A stretch of 64,000 nucleotides of DNA, from NCBI RefSeq assembly GCF_018917525.1, contig NZ_JAHLOS010000004.1:143530-207529 (forward strand). Direction: 5' to 3'. The number at the start of each line of letters is the position of its first letter. The stretch's first letter is position 1. This DNA is from Enterococcus raffinosus (GTDB taxonomy: Bacteria; Bacillota; Bacilli; Lactobacillales; Enterococcaceae). Under the pieces are notes generated by a model. That model was not told the DNA's origin. It was given only the letters and a program-made list of their open reading frames with translations, and did no database searches. Below are positions 29,668 to 40,760 of the stretch, one piece after another. The translations under genes were made by a program, and so were the position numbers.

Positions 29668-30199
29668 GTCGTTTTCGAACTTTCTTGGTCCAGAACCCAC
29701 CAGAAATGTATTTCGGCTCATAAGAGATAATGAATGCTCGGGCTTCAATCTCTTTAATTAGCGCGTAGAGTGTTCGCTCTGTTTTACGGGGAGAGAGAAT
29801 CTCCAAAATCATGCGTCCGCCTTCCAACCCTTCACCGTAAGATTGTGTCACACCATACCCGTTCTCCCGTAAGATGCGAGGTAAACTGGTCTCTTGATCA
29901 GTATTTGTTGGCAAAATAACTGTGACCATGATATACCCTAGCGCTAACTTGTCTTCAATTTTTATTCCCACACTAATACCGATCGCATAACCTAACGCAT
30001 AGGTTAGTAAATTAATAGGGTTATCCAAGCGATCTAAAACCATCGAAAGACCCAGAATATAAATGGTAATCTCAACCATGCTCATTAATGGGGCTAAAAT
30101 ACGGTAGCCTTTCATCGTCAGCATAAAGCGCAGTGTATTCAAAGTGACATAAGCGAAATTGATAAAAAATATCATTATTAGCATTTTTATGTCGATCAT
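29645..30199 (-). CDS. DUF2179 / UPF0316 membrane protein
   Basis: This is a 184-residue integral membrane protein with three N-terminal membrane segments (about residues 5-25, 30-55, 60-85) and a cytoplasmic DUF2179 domain (GYIMVTVILP..., GRMILEILSPRKTERTLYALI). The family has been linked to cyclic-di-AMP or ion homeostasis only indirectly, so no function is assigned. GGAGG precedes two adjacent ATGs at 30202 and 30199; the second has better spacing. The 3' end overlaps the convergent terminator. Confidence 0.85.
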   Translation of the reverse strand: MIDIKMLIMIFFINFAYVTLNTLRFMLTMKGYRILAPLMSMVEITIYILGLSMVLDRLDNPINLLTYALGYAIGISVGIKIEDKLALGYIMVTVILPTNTDQETSLPRILRENGYGVTQSYGEGLEGGRMILEILSPRKTERTLYALIKEIEARAFIISYEPKYISGGFWTKKVRKRQKSSLKL

Positions 30200-30202
30200 C
30201 AT

Positions 30203-30621
30203 AAAACCTCCATTGTTGTATAAAGTTCTTATTTAATAAGGGAATTGTGCTTGATTTGTTCCATATGAACTAGCCTAACGATTATTTTGTCAAAAGGCAA
30301 ATAGAAGGAAGTTAAGATAGAAGAATTGCTTTAATATTTGTCAAAAAAACAGATATTAGAAATAATAATTGTTATTTATTGGAGAAAAACAGATTTATTT
30401 AAAAGAATTGAAAATTTTATCTTCTATTTTAAATCTTATTATAATATAATGTTAGGTAGAGGGATTTAATAATGTAACGGACGATCTACAAGACGTATAA
30501 TTCGTTATTTATTAAGGCCCCGTGTTATTATAATAAAACGAGCAACGTTTTTATTATTAAATTTTACACATCAAAATGTAATATAAGGACGCTTTGCCGT
30601 TCGTTCAAAAAGGTGGTTCTC
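30203..30621 (+). promoter_or_regulatory. glg operon upstream region
   Basis: This is 419 bases of AT-rich, gene-free sequence. Overlapping TATAAT boxes at 30440-30450 could be -10 elements, but no matching -35 is clear. A hairpin near the gene, TAATAAAACG/CGTTTTTATTA with loop AGCAA (30531-30556), lies about 65 bases before glgB and could be an operator or attenuator. No cre box is visible. Confidence 0.4.
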
Positions 30622-32520
30622 ATGAAAAATAAAAAAGAAGATGGAATGCAGCAAATGGTTGATGCTAAAAGAACATTTTTGTCTGGAGAAAATTTTTATG
30701 CGCAACACTTACTTGGTGCTCACCAAGAGAAAGATGGCTATGTTTTTCGAGTATGGGCACCGAACGCACTCGCAGTTTTTCTAGTTGGTGATTTTAATGG
30801 CTGGCAAGATCAGGCGATGGAAAAAGATGAGGCAAGCGGAATTTGGCAAATTTATACGGAAGATGCAAATGAAGGGGAACTTTACAAATTTAAAGTTCGT
30901 CAAGCGGATGGTCGCGAAATTCTAAAAATTGATCCTTTTGCGGTTCGATTTGAAAAAAGACCTGGAGATGCTGCGGAATTGTACAATTTCCCTGAGAAAA
31001 AGTGGAAAGACGGCTTATGGCGCGGACGGAGTAAACGTTCAAATGCGTTCAAACGTCCATTGAACATTTATGAAATGCACGCAAGTTCATGGAAACATCA
31101 TGAAGATGGAACACCTTACAGCTTTGCGGATTTGAAAGAAGAGCTTGTTCCTTACCTCGTTAAAATGAATTACACCCACGTTGAGTTTATGCCGTTAATG
31201 GAGCATCCATTAGGGCGCTCATGGGGGTATCAACTGATCGGCTATTTTGCCTTAAGTTCGTATTATGGCACACCGGAAGAGTTTCAAGATTTTGTTGAAG
31301 CTTGTCATTTGAATAATATCGGTGTATTTGTCGATTGGGTACCAGGTCACTATTGTATCAATGATGATACGTTGCCATATTATGATGGCACCCCGCAGTT
31401 TGAATATACAGACCCTGATCGGGCGAAAAACAATCGCTGGGGATCAATTAATTTTGACTTAGGCAAACCACAGGTGCAAAGCTTCCTGATTTCAAGTGCG
31501 ATGTTTTGGATTGAGATGTTTCATATTGACGGTATTCGCGTAGATGCTGTTTCCAGCATGATCTATCGGGATTATGATGACGGTCCCTGGACGCCAAATC
31601 ATGAAGGCGGAAATCGAAATTTTGAAGGCTATTATTTCTTACAAAAGCTGAATGCTGTCATCAAACTGGCACATCCAAATGTTTTGATGATCGCCGAGGA
31701 GAGCTCTTCTGAAACGCCGATAACGGGGATGATCGAAACCGGTTCATTAGGCTTTGACTTCAAGTGGAATATGGGCTGGATGAATGATGTCCTGCGTTTT
31801 TATGAGATGGACCCGGTTTTTCGTAAAGACAATTTCAATTTGATCACTTTTTCGTTCATGTACATGATGCAGGAAAATTTCATTTTACCACTATCTCATG
31901 ATGAGGTCGTACATGGTAAAAAGAGCTTGATGCATAAAATGTGGGGCGATCGTTACAAACAATTTGCGCAGCTGAGAAACTTGTACACCTATTTCATGGT
32001 ACACCCCGGGAAAAAATTATTATTCATGGGGAGTGAATGGGGACAATTCTTAGAGTGGAAATTTGATGAAGGTCTAGAATGGACTGATTTAAATGATTCT
32101 TTAAATCAGTCCATGCAACATTTTACCGCAGAGCTGAATACTTTTTATAAAGAACAGGCTGCTTTATGGGAGCTAGAGGACTCATACGATACGATCGAGA
32201 TTATTGATGCAGATAATACTAGCGAATCAGTCTTAACCTTCATGCGTAAAGGGAAAAGAAAAAAAGATTTCTTAATTATCGTTCTAAATATGACACCGAT
32301 CGAACGTCGCGAATTTCATATTGGCGTTCCGTATCCGGGAACATATAAAGAAGTTTGGAATACTGAAATGAAAGAATTTGGTGGGACTTGGACAAAACAT
32401 AATGAGGATTGTCAAAGTGAACCAATCAAATTTAAGGAGTACGGTCAGTTGATCAAGACGACTGTCCCAGCTCTGGGCGCCATTATTTTAAAACCAGAGT
32501 CAGTCAACACACGCAAGTAA
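30622..32520 (+). CDS. glgB: 1,4-alpha-glucan branching enzyme
   Basis: GlgB introduces alpha-1,6 branches into glycogen. A CBM48 domain (about residues 25-120, [18 protein letters not shown]) precedes the GH13 barrel. The nucleophile is Asp308 in [11 protein letters not shown], the acid/base Glu359 in MIAEES, and [13 protein letters not shown] carries the third acid. The 632-residue length is typical. The ATG at 30622 follows AGGTGG. It is the first gene of the operon. Confidence 0.96.
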   Translation: MKNKKEDGMQQMVDAKRTFLSGENFYAQHLLGAHQEKDGYVFRVWAPNALAVFLVGDFNGWQDQAMEKDEASGIWQIYTEDANEGELYKFKVRQADGREILKIDPFAVRFEKRPGDAAELYNFPEKKWKDGLWRGRSKRSNAFKRPLNIYEMHASSWKHHEDGTPYSFADLKEELVPYLVKMNYTHVEFMPLMEHPLGRSWGYQLIGYFALSSYYGTPEEFQDFVEACHLNNIGVFVDWVPGHYCINDDTLPYYDGTPQFEYTDPDRAKNNRWGSINFDLGKPQVQSFLISSAMFWIEMFHIDGIRVDAVSSMIYRDYDDGPWTPNHEGGNRNFEGYYFLQKLNAVIKLAHPNVLMIAEESSSETPITGMIETGSLGFDFKWNMGWMNDVLRFYEMDPVFRKDNFNLITFSFMYMMQENFILPLSHDEVVHGKKSLMHKMWGDRYKQFAQLRNLYTYFMVHPGKKLLFMGSEWGQFLEWKFDEGLEWTDLNDSLNQSMQHFTAELNTFYKEQAALWELEDSYDTIEIIDADNTSESVLTFMRKGKRKKDFLIIVLNMTPIERREFHIGVPYPGTYKEVWNTEMKEFGGTWTKHNEDCQSEPIKFKEYGQLIKTTVPALGAIILKPESVNTRK

Positions 32521-32562
32521 TAGAGGGGAGGTCGATGAAGGAAAGTCCTTCATCAAACAAAA

Positions 32563-33708
32563 ATGAAAACAGAAATTTTAGCAATGATTTTAGCCGGCGG
32601 GAAAGGTTCTCGTCTCGGCAAACTTACACAAAAAATTGCAAAACCTGCAGTCCCTTTTGGCGGTCGCTATCGGATTATTGATTTTACACTAAGTAATTGT
32701 ATCAATTCAGGTATCAATAATGTTGGGGTTGTTACGCAGTATCAGCCATTGGCATTGAATAATCATATTGGAAATGGCTCGAGCTGGGGCTTTGATGGTC
32801 TTAATTCGGGTGTTACAATTTTACAACCGTATTCTAGCAATGATGGCAGTAAGTGGTTTGAAGGAACAGCTCATGCAATCTATCAAAATATGGATTATAT
32901 CGATCAGATGGACCCGCAATATGTTTTAGTCTTATCCGGTGACCATATTTACAAAATGGATTACGAAGCGATGCTAGAGGATCATAAAGCGAATAACGCT
33001 TCATTGACTGTCGCAGTAATCGAAGTACCAATTGAAGAGGCTTCACGATTTGGAATCATGAATACGGATGAGAATGATCGGATTATTGAGTTTGAAGAAA
33101 AACCAGAAGAGCCAAAAAGCAATCTCGCTTCCATGGGGATTTATATCTTCAACTGGAGCCGTCTGCGCAGCGTGCTGTTAAACAGCTATAAAAAAGATGA
33201 CCAAATGCTGGATTTCGGAAAACACGTAATTCCGGCTTATCTGGAAAGTGGCGAGAATGTTTTTGCCTATCGTTTTGATGGGTATTGGAAAGACGTAGGT
33301 ACGATCGATTCACTTTGGGAAGCGAGCATGGAGTTCATCGATCCAGAACATAGTCTGAATATTCGTGATAAAAATTGGCGGATTTTAGCAAAGAACACGA
33401 TCTCACCACCTCATTTCTTGACAGAACATGCGGATGTGAAAGATTCTCTGGTGGTTGACGGTTGTTATGTGGCTGGTGAAGTACAACACAGTATTTTATC
33501 GGATGACGTGCAGGTCAAAGAAGGCGCCAAAGTTGTCGATAGTGTTATTATGCCTGGCGCTACGATTGGTAAAAATGTACAAATCACTAAAGCGATTATC
33601 GGTGAAAATGCGATTATTGGCGATGATGCCGTAGTTGATGGTTCAGAGGAAATTGCCGTAGTGGGTTATTCAGAAGTGATTGGAGTGTTGACAAGTGAGA
33701 GCGAATAA
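32563..33708 (+). CDS. glgC: Glucose-1-phosphate adenylyltransferase, catalytic subunit
   Basis: GlgC makes ADP-glucose, the committed step of glycogen synthesis. The pyrophosphorylase loop [21 protein letters not shown] is intact, followed by [21 protein letters not shown] (Asp) and the Lys-containing EEKPEEPK. The C-terminal left-handed beta-helix is visible as hexapeptide repeats ([21 protein letters not shown]). Its 3' end overlaps glgD by 14 bases, and the two subunits probably form a heterotetramer as described for Bacillus GlgC/GlgD. Confidence 0.96.
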   Translation: MKTEILAMILAGGKGSRLGKLTQKIAKPAVPFGGRYRIIDFTLSNCINSGINNVGVVTQYQPLALNNHIGNGSSWGFDGLNSGVTILQPYSSNDGSKWFEGTAHAIYQNMDYIDQMDPQYVLVLSGDHIYKMDYEAMLEDHKANNASLTVAVIEVPIEEASRFGIMNTDENDRIIEFEEKPEEPKSNLASMGIYIFNWSRLRSVLLNSYKKDDQMLDFGKHVIPAYLESGENVFAYRFDGYWKDVGTIDSLWEASMEFIDPEHSLNIRDKNWRILAKNTISPPHFLTEHADVKDSLVVDGCYVAGEVQHSILSDDVQVKEGAKVVDSVIMPGATIGKNVQITKAIIGENAIIGDDAVVDGSEEIAVVGYSEVIGVLTSESE

Positions 33709-34843
33709 AATGTGTGCCATTTTGGGCAATGTGTATGAATGTCCAGAATTATTACCTTTAACTGAAAAAAGACCATTGGCAACCTTGCCTTTTGATTGTA
33801 AATATCGTCTAATTGACTTTAATTTGTCGAACGCCATCAACGCGAATATCAAGTCTGTCTATATGGTGTTCAATCAAGGAACCACCAAGTCCGTTTTTGA
33901 CCATATCGGCGGCGGGCGCGAATGGCATTTGGACAGTGTCGATAGTCGTTACTTTATTCATTTCTATCAAGATTTCTTGAAGAAAAAAGCCGAAGGACGT
34001 CCTTATTTTGAATCAGTGATCGATTATCTGAATAAATCAAAATCGGAATATACCGTTTTTATGGGCAATCGTATGCTTTACAACATTGATTTGGAATCTG
34101 TTTTAAAAATTCATCTGCAAAATGAGAGTACAATGACGGTTGTTTATAAGAAAATGCCTAAGAATCAAATCTATCGTCAAGATGAAATTATTGAAGCAGA
34201 CGAACATGGTATTGTACAAGGCCATCACAATTTCTTGGAAGACAAGACAGATGATGAGCTGCTGAATCTTAGTATGAAGATCTTTATCTGCCGGACAGAT
34301 TGGTTGATCAACGCTTTGCAAGAAGGCCAAAACTTGGGTGGACCAGTTGCACTTGTGGATTTCTTAACATTAGCAATGGACCAAGTAAAGACATATGCTT
34401 ATGAATATACAGGCTTCTTAAGTAATATTTTCGATATTAAGTCTTATTACGATGCGAACATGGCTATGCTAGATCCTAAAAAGTTTACTTCGCTGCTCTA
34501 TTCTAAACAAAAAATTTATACTAAGTTGAAAAATGAAGTTGCCACCTACTACTCTCCAACTTCGGAAGTAAAAAACAGTCAGTTTGCAACAGGCTGTCTA
34601 GTAGATGGAAAGGTTCATGGATCGCTGATCGCGCGTAGTGTAATCATTGAAAAAAATGCCGAAATCGAAGAATCCATCATCATGGCAAGCTGCACGATAA
34701 GTGAAAAGGCTTATATTAAGCATGCGATCTTAGATAAGAATGTGGTAGTTGAACCAGGTATCAAGATTATTGGATCTGCTGAACAACCAGTAGTGATTAA
34801 GAAAAATACCCATGTGTTAAGTGATGTTTACGGAGGCGAATAG
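33695..34843 (+). CDS. glgD: Glucose-1-phosphate adenylyltransferase, regulatory subunit
   Basis: GlgD is a GlgC paralogue that raises the activity of GlgC. It has the same fold but lacks the catalytic loop: GGKGSRL is replaced by [19 protein letters not shown]. The C-terminal beta-helix ([20 protein letters not shown]) is retained. The start is GTG at 33695, inside glgC; an ATG five codons later is also possible. The 382-residue length is normal. glgA follows after 2 bases. Confidence 0.94.
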   Translation: MRANKMCAILGNVYECPELLPLTEKRPLATLPFDCKYRLIDFNLSNAINANIKSVYMVFNQGTTKSVFDHIGGGREWHLDSVDSRYFIHFYQDFLKKKAEGRPYFESVIDYLNKSKSEYTVFMGNRMLYNIDLESVLKIHLQNESTMTVVYKKMPKNQIYRQDEIIEADEHGIVQGHHNFLEDKTDDELLNLSMKIFICRTDWLINALQEGQNLGGPVALVDFLTLAMDQVKTYAYEYTGFLSNIFDIKSYYDANMAMLDPKKFTSLLYSKQKIYTKLKNEVATYYSPTSEVKNSQFATGCLVDGKVHGSLIARSVIIEKNAEIEESIIMASCTISEKAYIKHAILDKNVVVEPGIKIIGSAEQPVVIKKNTHVLSDVYGGE

Positions 34844-34845
34844 GC

Positions 34846-36273
34846 GTGAAGACATTATTTGTAGCAGCGGAATGTGCACCCTTTTTTAAAACAGGAGGAT
34901 TGGGTGATGTTGCCGGTGCTTTGCCAAAAGCATTGAAGGAAAAAGGAACCGATATCAAAGTAGTACTTCCATTTTTCACTAAGCTGCCGCAGCGATATAA
35001 GGATCAATTACAAGACTTATTCTCTTATGATGTTTATGTTGGTTGGCGCAAACAGTATTGTGGCGTGAAGTATCTGCAGATGAACGGGATTGATTACTAC
35101 TTTTTGGATAATCTATATTACTTTGATCGTCCAGAATTGTACGGATACTTTGACGATGGGGAACGATTTGCTTTCTATCAGCAAGCAGTTATCGAATTGA
35201 TGGAGAAAATTGATTTTATTCCAGATGTGATGCATTTGAATGATTATCATACCTCATTCATTCCTTGTTTATTAAAGGAAAAATATCGTTGGATTCAGAA
35301 ATTCAGCAAGATTCGAACGGTCTTAACGATTCATAATATCGAATTTCAAGGTCAGTACGACCGCGGAATTTTGTATGATCTATTTGGTATGGGCAGCGAA
35401 CGTTACGATGATGGCTCTATTCGTTTTAATGACTGTGTGAACTTTATGAAGGCGGGCATTCTTTACGCTGATCGAGTGACCACTGTTAGCCCATCCTATG
35501 CAGAGGAGATCAAAACCCCAGAGTTCGGCGCAGGCCTAGATGTGATCCTGCGAATGGAAAGCGGTAAGTTACGTGGAATAGTGAATGGGATCGATTACGA
35601 TGCTTTCGATCCTGCTACGGACCCAGCGCTTTTCGCTAACTATGATCAAAAGCACCTCGATAAAAAAATCGAAAACAAGGTCCAATTGCAAAAATATTTA
35701 GAGCTGCCAGTTCGTCCGGAGGTTCCGGTGATTGGGATCGTCAGCCGTTTAACCTATCAGAAAGGGTTCCATTTGCTTTTGCAGGAAATGGAAAACTTGA
35801 TGCAATTTGATGTGCAATTAATTCTGATTGGGACAGGCGATCCAAACTTTGAAAATCAGTTCCGTTACTTCGGTGAGAAATATCCGACTAAAACGAGCAT
35901 CCAAATTGCTTTTGATGTGACCTTAGCCCAAAAAGTTTACGCAGGAGCGGATATGTTTCTGATGCCGTCAGCATTTGAACCTTGCGGGTTATCTCAGATG
36001 ATTTCTATGCGCTACGGTACTTTGCCGATCGTACATGAAATCGGCGGGTTAAGAGACACTGTTGAGCCTTATAACCCCATCACAAATGAGGGAACAGGAT
36101 TTGGTTTTAATATTTATGAATCTTTCTATCTGATGAACGCGATGAAGCAGGCGATCGAACTCTACCAAAATCATCCAGATATTTGGCGAGGGCTGATGCT
36201 TGAAGCAATGTCGCGAGATTTCAGCTGGGATGGATCAAGTGAGCAATATTTAGAACTATACAAACAAATGTAG
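34846..36273 (+). CDS. glgA: Glycogen synthase (GT5)
   Basis: GlgA extends glycogen from ADP-glucose. The N-terminal KTGGLGDVAGALPKAL is the ADP-glucose-binding motif, with VMHLNDYHTSFIP, TIHNIEFQGQYD and, at the C-terminal half, SRLTYQKGF and MPSAFEPCGLSQMISMRYG with the acid/base Glu. The 475-residue length is standard. The start is GTG, 2 bases after glgD, with GGAGGCGA upstream. A stem-loop after the stop may reduce read-through into glgP. Confidence 0.97.
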   Translation: MKTLFVAAECAPFFKTGGLGDVAGALPKALKEKGTDIKVVLPFFTKLPQRYKDQLQDLFSYDVYVGWRKQYCGVKYLQMNGIDYYFLDNLYYFDRPELYGYFDDGERFAFYQQAVIELMEKIDFIPDVMHLNDYHTSFIPCLLKEKYRWIQKFSKIRTVLTIHNIEFQGQYDRGILYDLFGMGSERYDDGSIRFNDCVNFMKAGILYADRVTTVSPSYAEEIKTPEFGAGLDVILRMESGKLRGIVNGIDYDAFDPATDPALFANYDQKHLDKKIENKVQLQKYLELPVRPEVPVIGIVSRLTYQKGFHLLLQEMENLMQFDVQLILIGTGDPNFENQFRYFGEKYPTKTSIQIAFDVTLAQKVYAGADMFLMPSAFEPCGLSQMISMRYGTLPIVHEIGGLRDTVEPYNPITNEGTGFGFNIYESFYLMNAMKQAIELYQNHPDIWRGLMLEAMSRDFSWDGSSEQYLELYKQM

Positions 36274-36281
36274 GATTCGAA

Positions 36282-36326
36282 GAGCCAGAATCTAAGCCAT
36301 TAGGCGTTGGATTTTGGCTTTTTTGT
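36282..36326 (+). terminator. Possible intra-operon terminator between glgA and glgP
   Basis: AGCCAGAATCTAAGCC pairs imperfectly with GGCGTTGGATTTTGGCT, followed by TTTTT. It may be partial, as glgP continues the pathway. Confidence 0.65.
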
Positions 36327-36406
36327 ATCAATACTTTCTTATAAAAGGTACTATGTATGTATTAAGAAATACACGTAATTAAAAAGTGTAGGTTGGAGAT
36401 GAAAAT

Positions 36407-38845
36407 ATGAACAAGACGGAATTTAAAAGGCTATTCAGTCAGCGGTTGGCTGAGAAATTTGCAATGGAAGTCAATGATGCTTCACCAAACGAACTTTATC
36501 AAACATTAGGTTCGTTAATGACCTCTACATACTCACAAAATTGGCAGCAAACATGGAAAGACTATCGAGAGGCAGATCAAAAGCAAACGTATTATTTCTC
36601 TATTGAATTCTTACCAGGAAAAATGTTAAAGAGCAATCTTTTGAACATGGGCTGGTTGGAGATGGTTACAGAAGCTCTAGCGGAATTAGGAATCGACTTA
36701 GAGGATTTAGCCGAAGTCGAACCAGATATGGCGTTGGGGAATGGCGGTTTAGGACGTCTGGCTTCTTGTTTTATGGATTCAATCGCCTCAATGGGCTTAC
36801 CTGGTAACGGAAACGGGATTCGTTACGAGTACGGTCTGTTCAAACAACGTTTTGTGGACAATTATCAGGTTGAACTGCCGGACGAATGGCTGCAAAAGGG
36901 AAATCTTTGGGAAGTCCGTAAAGAAAGCAAAGCGGTGGATGTTCGCATCGGCGGAGATGTCTACATGAGTCATGATGAGGCTGGCAATCTGATTCCAAAC
37001 TATTCAGGAGGCATGGTGGTACGTGCGGTTCCTTATGATACTGGAATGGTTGGCTATCAAAACGGCATAGTAAACACGATGCGCTTGTGGTCGGTAGAAA
37101 TTCCACCTGAGGAAGAGGAACGTTATCGCAGTATTGGCGATCGACGTGCCGTAGAGGACTTGACTTCAGTACTTTATCCAGATGATTCCAATGAGGCTGG
37201 AAGAAGGCTGAGATTATCACAGGAATACTTCTTTGTTTCAGCAGGGGTACAAAGTATTTTGCGCTATTATAAACAATTGAAGAAGCCGATGGATGAAATC
37301 AATCAATATATCGCGATCCACATTAACGATACACATCCTGCAATGTGTGTGGCTGAATTTATGCGACTGCTAATTGATGAAGAGAAGATGGGCTGGGAAC
37401 GAGCATGGAATGTCACTCAAGAGGTAATGAGTTATACAAATCACACTATCATGGCGGAGGCCTTGGAAAAATGGTCGATCAATATGATGAAAAGCGTTTG
37501 TCCAAGAATTTATCAAATCATTGAAGAAATTGATCGCCGCTTTGTTGAGGAAATGACTGGGGTCCACGATTTTGATTTGATTCAACGAACAAGAATTATT
37601 CAAGGCGATCAGGTGCATATGGCGCATCTGGCGATTATTGGTTCCCATTCGATCAATGGCGTGGCCAAGCTTCACTCCGATTTGCTAAAGGCAGTCGTCT
37701 TGCATGACTTCTTCTTACTTTACCCTGCTCGATTTAATAACAAGACAAATGGTATTGCGATGCGTCGTTGGACCCAATTGACCAATCCTACGATGAGCAA
37801 GGTGTTGGATGAACACATAGGAGATTCTTGGCGCAAACGACCGAGAGATCTACGCCTATTATTGAATTACGAGGAAGACGACCAGGTTCTTAATGCTTTA
37901 GCAGAAGCAAAGTTGGAAAATAAGAAACGTCTGGCAGCCTATATTCAAAAACATTGTGGAGTTGAAGTGAACCCGCAGGCGATTTTTGATGTACAGATTA
38001 AACGATTGCATGCCTATAAGCGACAATTATTAAATCTCCTGCATATTATTAAGCTCTATTTGGATTTAAAAGAGAATCCGGAGCTTCTTATCGAACCGCG
38101 AGTGTTTATTTTTGGAGCAAAAGCAGCACCGAGCTATCACTATGCCAAATCGGTCATTAAAGTGATCAATGAAACGGCAAGTTTGATCAACCAGGATACG
38201 TCCATCAACGACAAATTGAAGATCGTTTTTTTGGAAAATTATAACGTGAGTTTAGCCGAACGAATTATTCCTGCTGCTGATGTCAGTGAACAAATTTCAT
38301 TAGCTTCTAAAGAAGCATCAGGTACTTCAAATATGAAGTTGATGTTAAACGGCGCAGTGACAATTGCAACTCTGGATGGCGCAAACGTGGAAATTCGTGA
38401 TGCTGTGAGCGATGATAATATTGCGATCTTTGGCTTAACAGAGTCTGAGGTGTATCAATATTATGAAAATAGAAACTATTCTTCAGCTGATATTTACAAG
38501 GATGATACGGTTGTCCACAAAGTAATAAAGGCATTGATAGATGGTACGATTCCTAATATTATTGCAGAAGGTCAGGAAATTTTTGACTCATTAATCAAAT
38601 ATAACGATGAATTTTTTGTCTTGCGTGATTTTGCAGACTATTGTCTGGCACAGCAATCAGTTGATCAGGCCTATAAGGACAAAAGACGTTGGCGCCAAAT
38701 CAGCCTGCGCAATATCGCGAATGCTGGACGCTTTTCTTCAGACAATACGGTTCAGCGATACGCAGACGATATTTGGCAAATAGAACCTGTCTTCGCTCAT
38801 GAAGACGATCGAGGTGTAACACAACATGACTCATATCTACTTTAA
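36407..38845 (+). CDS. glgP: Glycogen phosphorylase
   Basis: GlgP releases glucose-1-phosphate from glycogen ends. It is a GT35 enzyme of 812 residues with PLP bound to Lys644 in EASGTSNMKLMLNG. ALGNGGLGRLASCFMDS, IQIDDTHP-like IHINDTHPAMCVAE and KRLHAYKRQLLN are family motifs. The N-terminus of about 30 residues precedes the usual YYFSIEFLPG. Its stop lies 20 bases inside the following GH13 gene, implying translational coupling. Confidence 0.96.
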   Translation: MNKTEFKRLFSQRLAEKFAMEVNDASPNELYQTLGSLMTSTYSQNWQQTWKDYREADQKQTYYFSIEFLPGKMLKSNLLNMGWLEMVTEALAELGIDLEDLAEVEPDMALGNGGLGRLASCFMDSIASMGLPGNGNGIRYEYGLFKQRFVDNYQVELPDEWLQKGNLWEVRKESKAVDVRIGGDVYMSHDEAGNLIPNYSGGMVVRAVPYDTGMVGYQNGIVNTMRLWSVEIPPEEEERYRSIGDRRAVEDLTSVLYPDDSNEAGRRLRLSQEYFFVSAGVQSILRYYKQLKKPMDEINQYIAIHINDTHPAMCVAEFMRLLIDEEKMGWERAWNVTQEVMSYTNHTIMAEALEKWSINMMKSVCPRIYQIIEEIDRRFVEEMTGVHDFDLIQRTRIIQGDQVHMAHLAIIGSHSINGVAKLHSDLLKAVVLHDFFLLYPARFNNKTNGIAMRRWTQLTNPTMSKVLDEHIGDSWRKRPRDLRLLLNYEEDDQVLNALAEAKLENKKRLAAYIQKHCGVEVNPQAIFDVQIKRLHAYKRQLLNLLHIIKLYLDLKENPELLIEPRVFIFGAKAAPSYHYAKSVIKVINETASLINQDTSINDKLKIVFLENYNVSLAERIIPAADVSEQISLASKEASGTSNMKLMLNGAVTIATLDGANVEIRDAVSDDNIAIFGLTESEVYQYYENRNYSSADIYKDDTVVHKVIKALIDGTIPNIIAEGQEIFDSLIKYNDEFFVLRDFADYCLAQQSVDQAYKDKRRWRQISLRNIANAGRFSSDNTVQRYADDIWQIEPVFAHEDDRGVTQHDSYLL

Positions 38846-40658
38846 TCCCTGGTTAGAGCGTTATAAACAACCTTTTGGTGCTGTTCAAGAAGGGGCGATG
38901 GTCAATGTTTGGCTGTCTGTCCCAGAACAGCAGAATACCAAGGTTTTTCTAGTCGTTCGTAAAGAGGGAAGTTCTGTTGGACAGAAAATCTTTACGATGG
39001 AGCCCGCTACAGAAGACCGGTTTCATTTTCAGACGATTATGGATCAGGGCTGGGGACTGTACTTTTACTATTTTAAAATCGTTCATGAAGCGGAAGGGCA
39101 TGAAACCATTCAGTATTATGGCTTCAAAGGACAAGGTGGTGAAGGACGAATTTATGGTTCGGAACGAGAGGTTATCCCTTATCAGCTGACCTGCTATCAA
39201 AAGCCAGAAATCGCACCGAAATGGTATCGAAATGCAGTGTTTTATCAAATTTTTCCGGATCGTTTTGCTAACGGGAATCCGAATCGCGTTATCAATCAGC
39301 CGAAAAAGAATTCCTTCATTTACGCGACGGAAGAGGACGAACCATTTTATATCAAGAATAAGGAAAACGAAATTGTTCGCTGGGACTTTTTTGGCGGAAA
39401 CTTTAAAGGAATCCAAGATAAAATTCCTTATTTGCAGGAGCTGGGGATTACTGCGCTTTATTTGAATCCGATTTTCGAAGCCAGTTCAAATCATCGCTAT
39501 GATACCAATGATTATTTTAAAGTCGATAGTATTTTAGGGACAGAAGAGGAGTTTCGCAGCCTGATCGCGGCTTTGCATACAGCAGGAATTGCTGTTGTGT
39601 TAGATGGTGTCTTCTCACATGTAGGAAAAAATAGCCGCTATTTCAATATTTCTGGATTTTATGGCGAAAATACGGGAGCAGCTCGCGATCCACAAAGTCC
39701 ATATCGTGATTGGTTCACGTTTAATCATTATCCTAATGATTATAAGTCCTGGTGGGGTGTAGCAGATCTGCCGGAAGTTAGAAAAGAAAATCCAAGCTTT
39801 CAAGAATTCATTTATGGCGATCTAGACAGCGTACTATCGAAATGGACTTCGATGGGGGTTGATGGTTGGCGGTTAGATGTTGCGGATGAGCTGACTGATG
39901 ATTTCATCGCCGGTATTCGTAAAAATCTACTGTCCTATCAAGAAAAAATCCTGATAGGAGAAGTCTGGGAAGATGCTTCGAACAAGATTGCTTATGATAC
40001 TCGCCGTAAATATGTTTTTGGGGATCATTTGCAGGGAGTAATGAATTACCCGTTACGCCAGCAGATTTTAGATATTCTGAAGCAATCACGCTCGTTGCAG
40101 GACATCTGCGAAGAAATGATTCGTTATCAGGAAAATTACCCAGCGGACTTTTATCACAATCAGTTAAACAATATTGGCACCCATGATACTGAGCGCATTC
40201 TGACCATGCTAGACGGCTCTGTTGAAGCACTAGATCAGGCTTGGGGACTGATGTTTATGATGCCGGGAATTCCTTGCGTGTACTACGGGGACGAGGCGGG
40301 ATTAACAGGTGGAAAAGACCCTGATAATCGTAAATTCTTTCCATGGCAGTCGATTGATCCTAGGTTGTTCAAAAATTGTCAGAAGTGGATTGAGCGGCGG
40401 AAGAAATACGATGTTTTGAAAAATGGTCAATTTTTCCCGTTTTATTCAAAAGCACAGCAAATCTTTGGGATTATTCGCTATTCAGGGAATGCTTATGTGA
40501 TCTATGCCATCAATTTATCCGATCAGGAGCAAAGCTTGAACGTCGGAGAGCTATCTAGTCCGCGTGCGTATCGCGGGGAGTACGCTGTTTTAGACCGAAT
40601 TTTAGAAGGCGAAATTTTGGCACCAAAAGGCAGTCTGTTTATGTATGATTCAGAATAA
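38826..40658 (+). CDS. GH13 neopullulanase / cyclomaltodextrinase-type amylase
   Basis: This intracellular enzyme of 610 residues hydrolyses alpha-glucans or limit dextrins. An N-terminal beta-sandwich domain (about residues 1-125) precedes the barrel. Signatures are YQIFPDRFANGNP, DGVFSHVG, the nucleophile Asp351 in GWRLDVADEL, acid/base Glu379 in IGEVWED, and Asp454 in NIGTHDTERI. The N-terminal domain and these motifs are typical of the neopullulanase group. It overlaps glgP by 20 bases, so it probably trims branch points left by the phosphorylase. No signal peptide is present. True type-I pullulanase activity cannot be excluded. Confidence 0.9.
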   Translation: MTHIYFNPWLERYKQPFGAVQEGAMVNVWLSVPEQQNTKVFLVVRKEGSSVGQKIFTMEPATEDRFHFQTIMDQGWGLYFYYFKIVHEAEGHETIQYYGFKGQGGEGRIYGSEREVIPYQLTCYQKPEIAPKWYRNAVFYQIFPDRFANGNPNRVINQPKKNSFIYATEEDEPFYIKNKENEIVRWDFFGGNFKGIQDKIPYLQELGITALYLNPIFEASSNHRYDTNDYFKVDSILGTEEEFRSLIAALHTAGIAVVLDGVFSHVGKNSRYFNISGFYGENTGAARDPQSPYRDWFTFNHYPNDYKSWWGVADLPEVRKENPSFQEFIYGDLDSVLSKWTSMGVDGWRLDVADELTDDFIAGIRKNLLSYQEKILIGEVWEDASNKIAYDTRRKYVFGDHLQGVMNYPLRQQILDILKQSRSLQDICEEMIRYQENYPADFYHNQLNNIGTHDTERILTMLDGSVEALDQAWGLMFMMPGIPCVYYGDEAGLTGGKDPDNRKFFPWQSIDPRLFKNCQKWIERRKKYDVLKNGQFFPFYSKAQQIFGIIRYSGNAYVIYAINLSDQEQSLNVGELSSPRAYRGEYAVLDRILEGEILAPKGSLFMYDSE

Positions 40659-40760
40659 CCGGCTGCCTGCGTCGGATTTTCCGTTTCTTAGGAAATTAAA
40701 AAGCATTTTTGCTTCTTTTATGCTAAACTATTGCTATATCAGAACAATGAGGATGATTTT

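Noticed and set aside
33695..33708. Frameshift joining glgC and glgD
   Set aside because: The 14-base overlap joins two full-length proteins, each with its own start and a known two-subunit arrangement.
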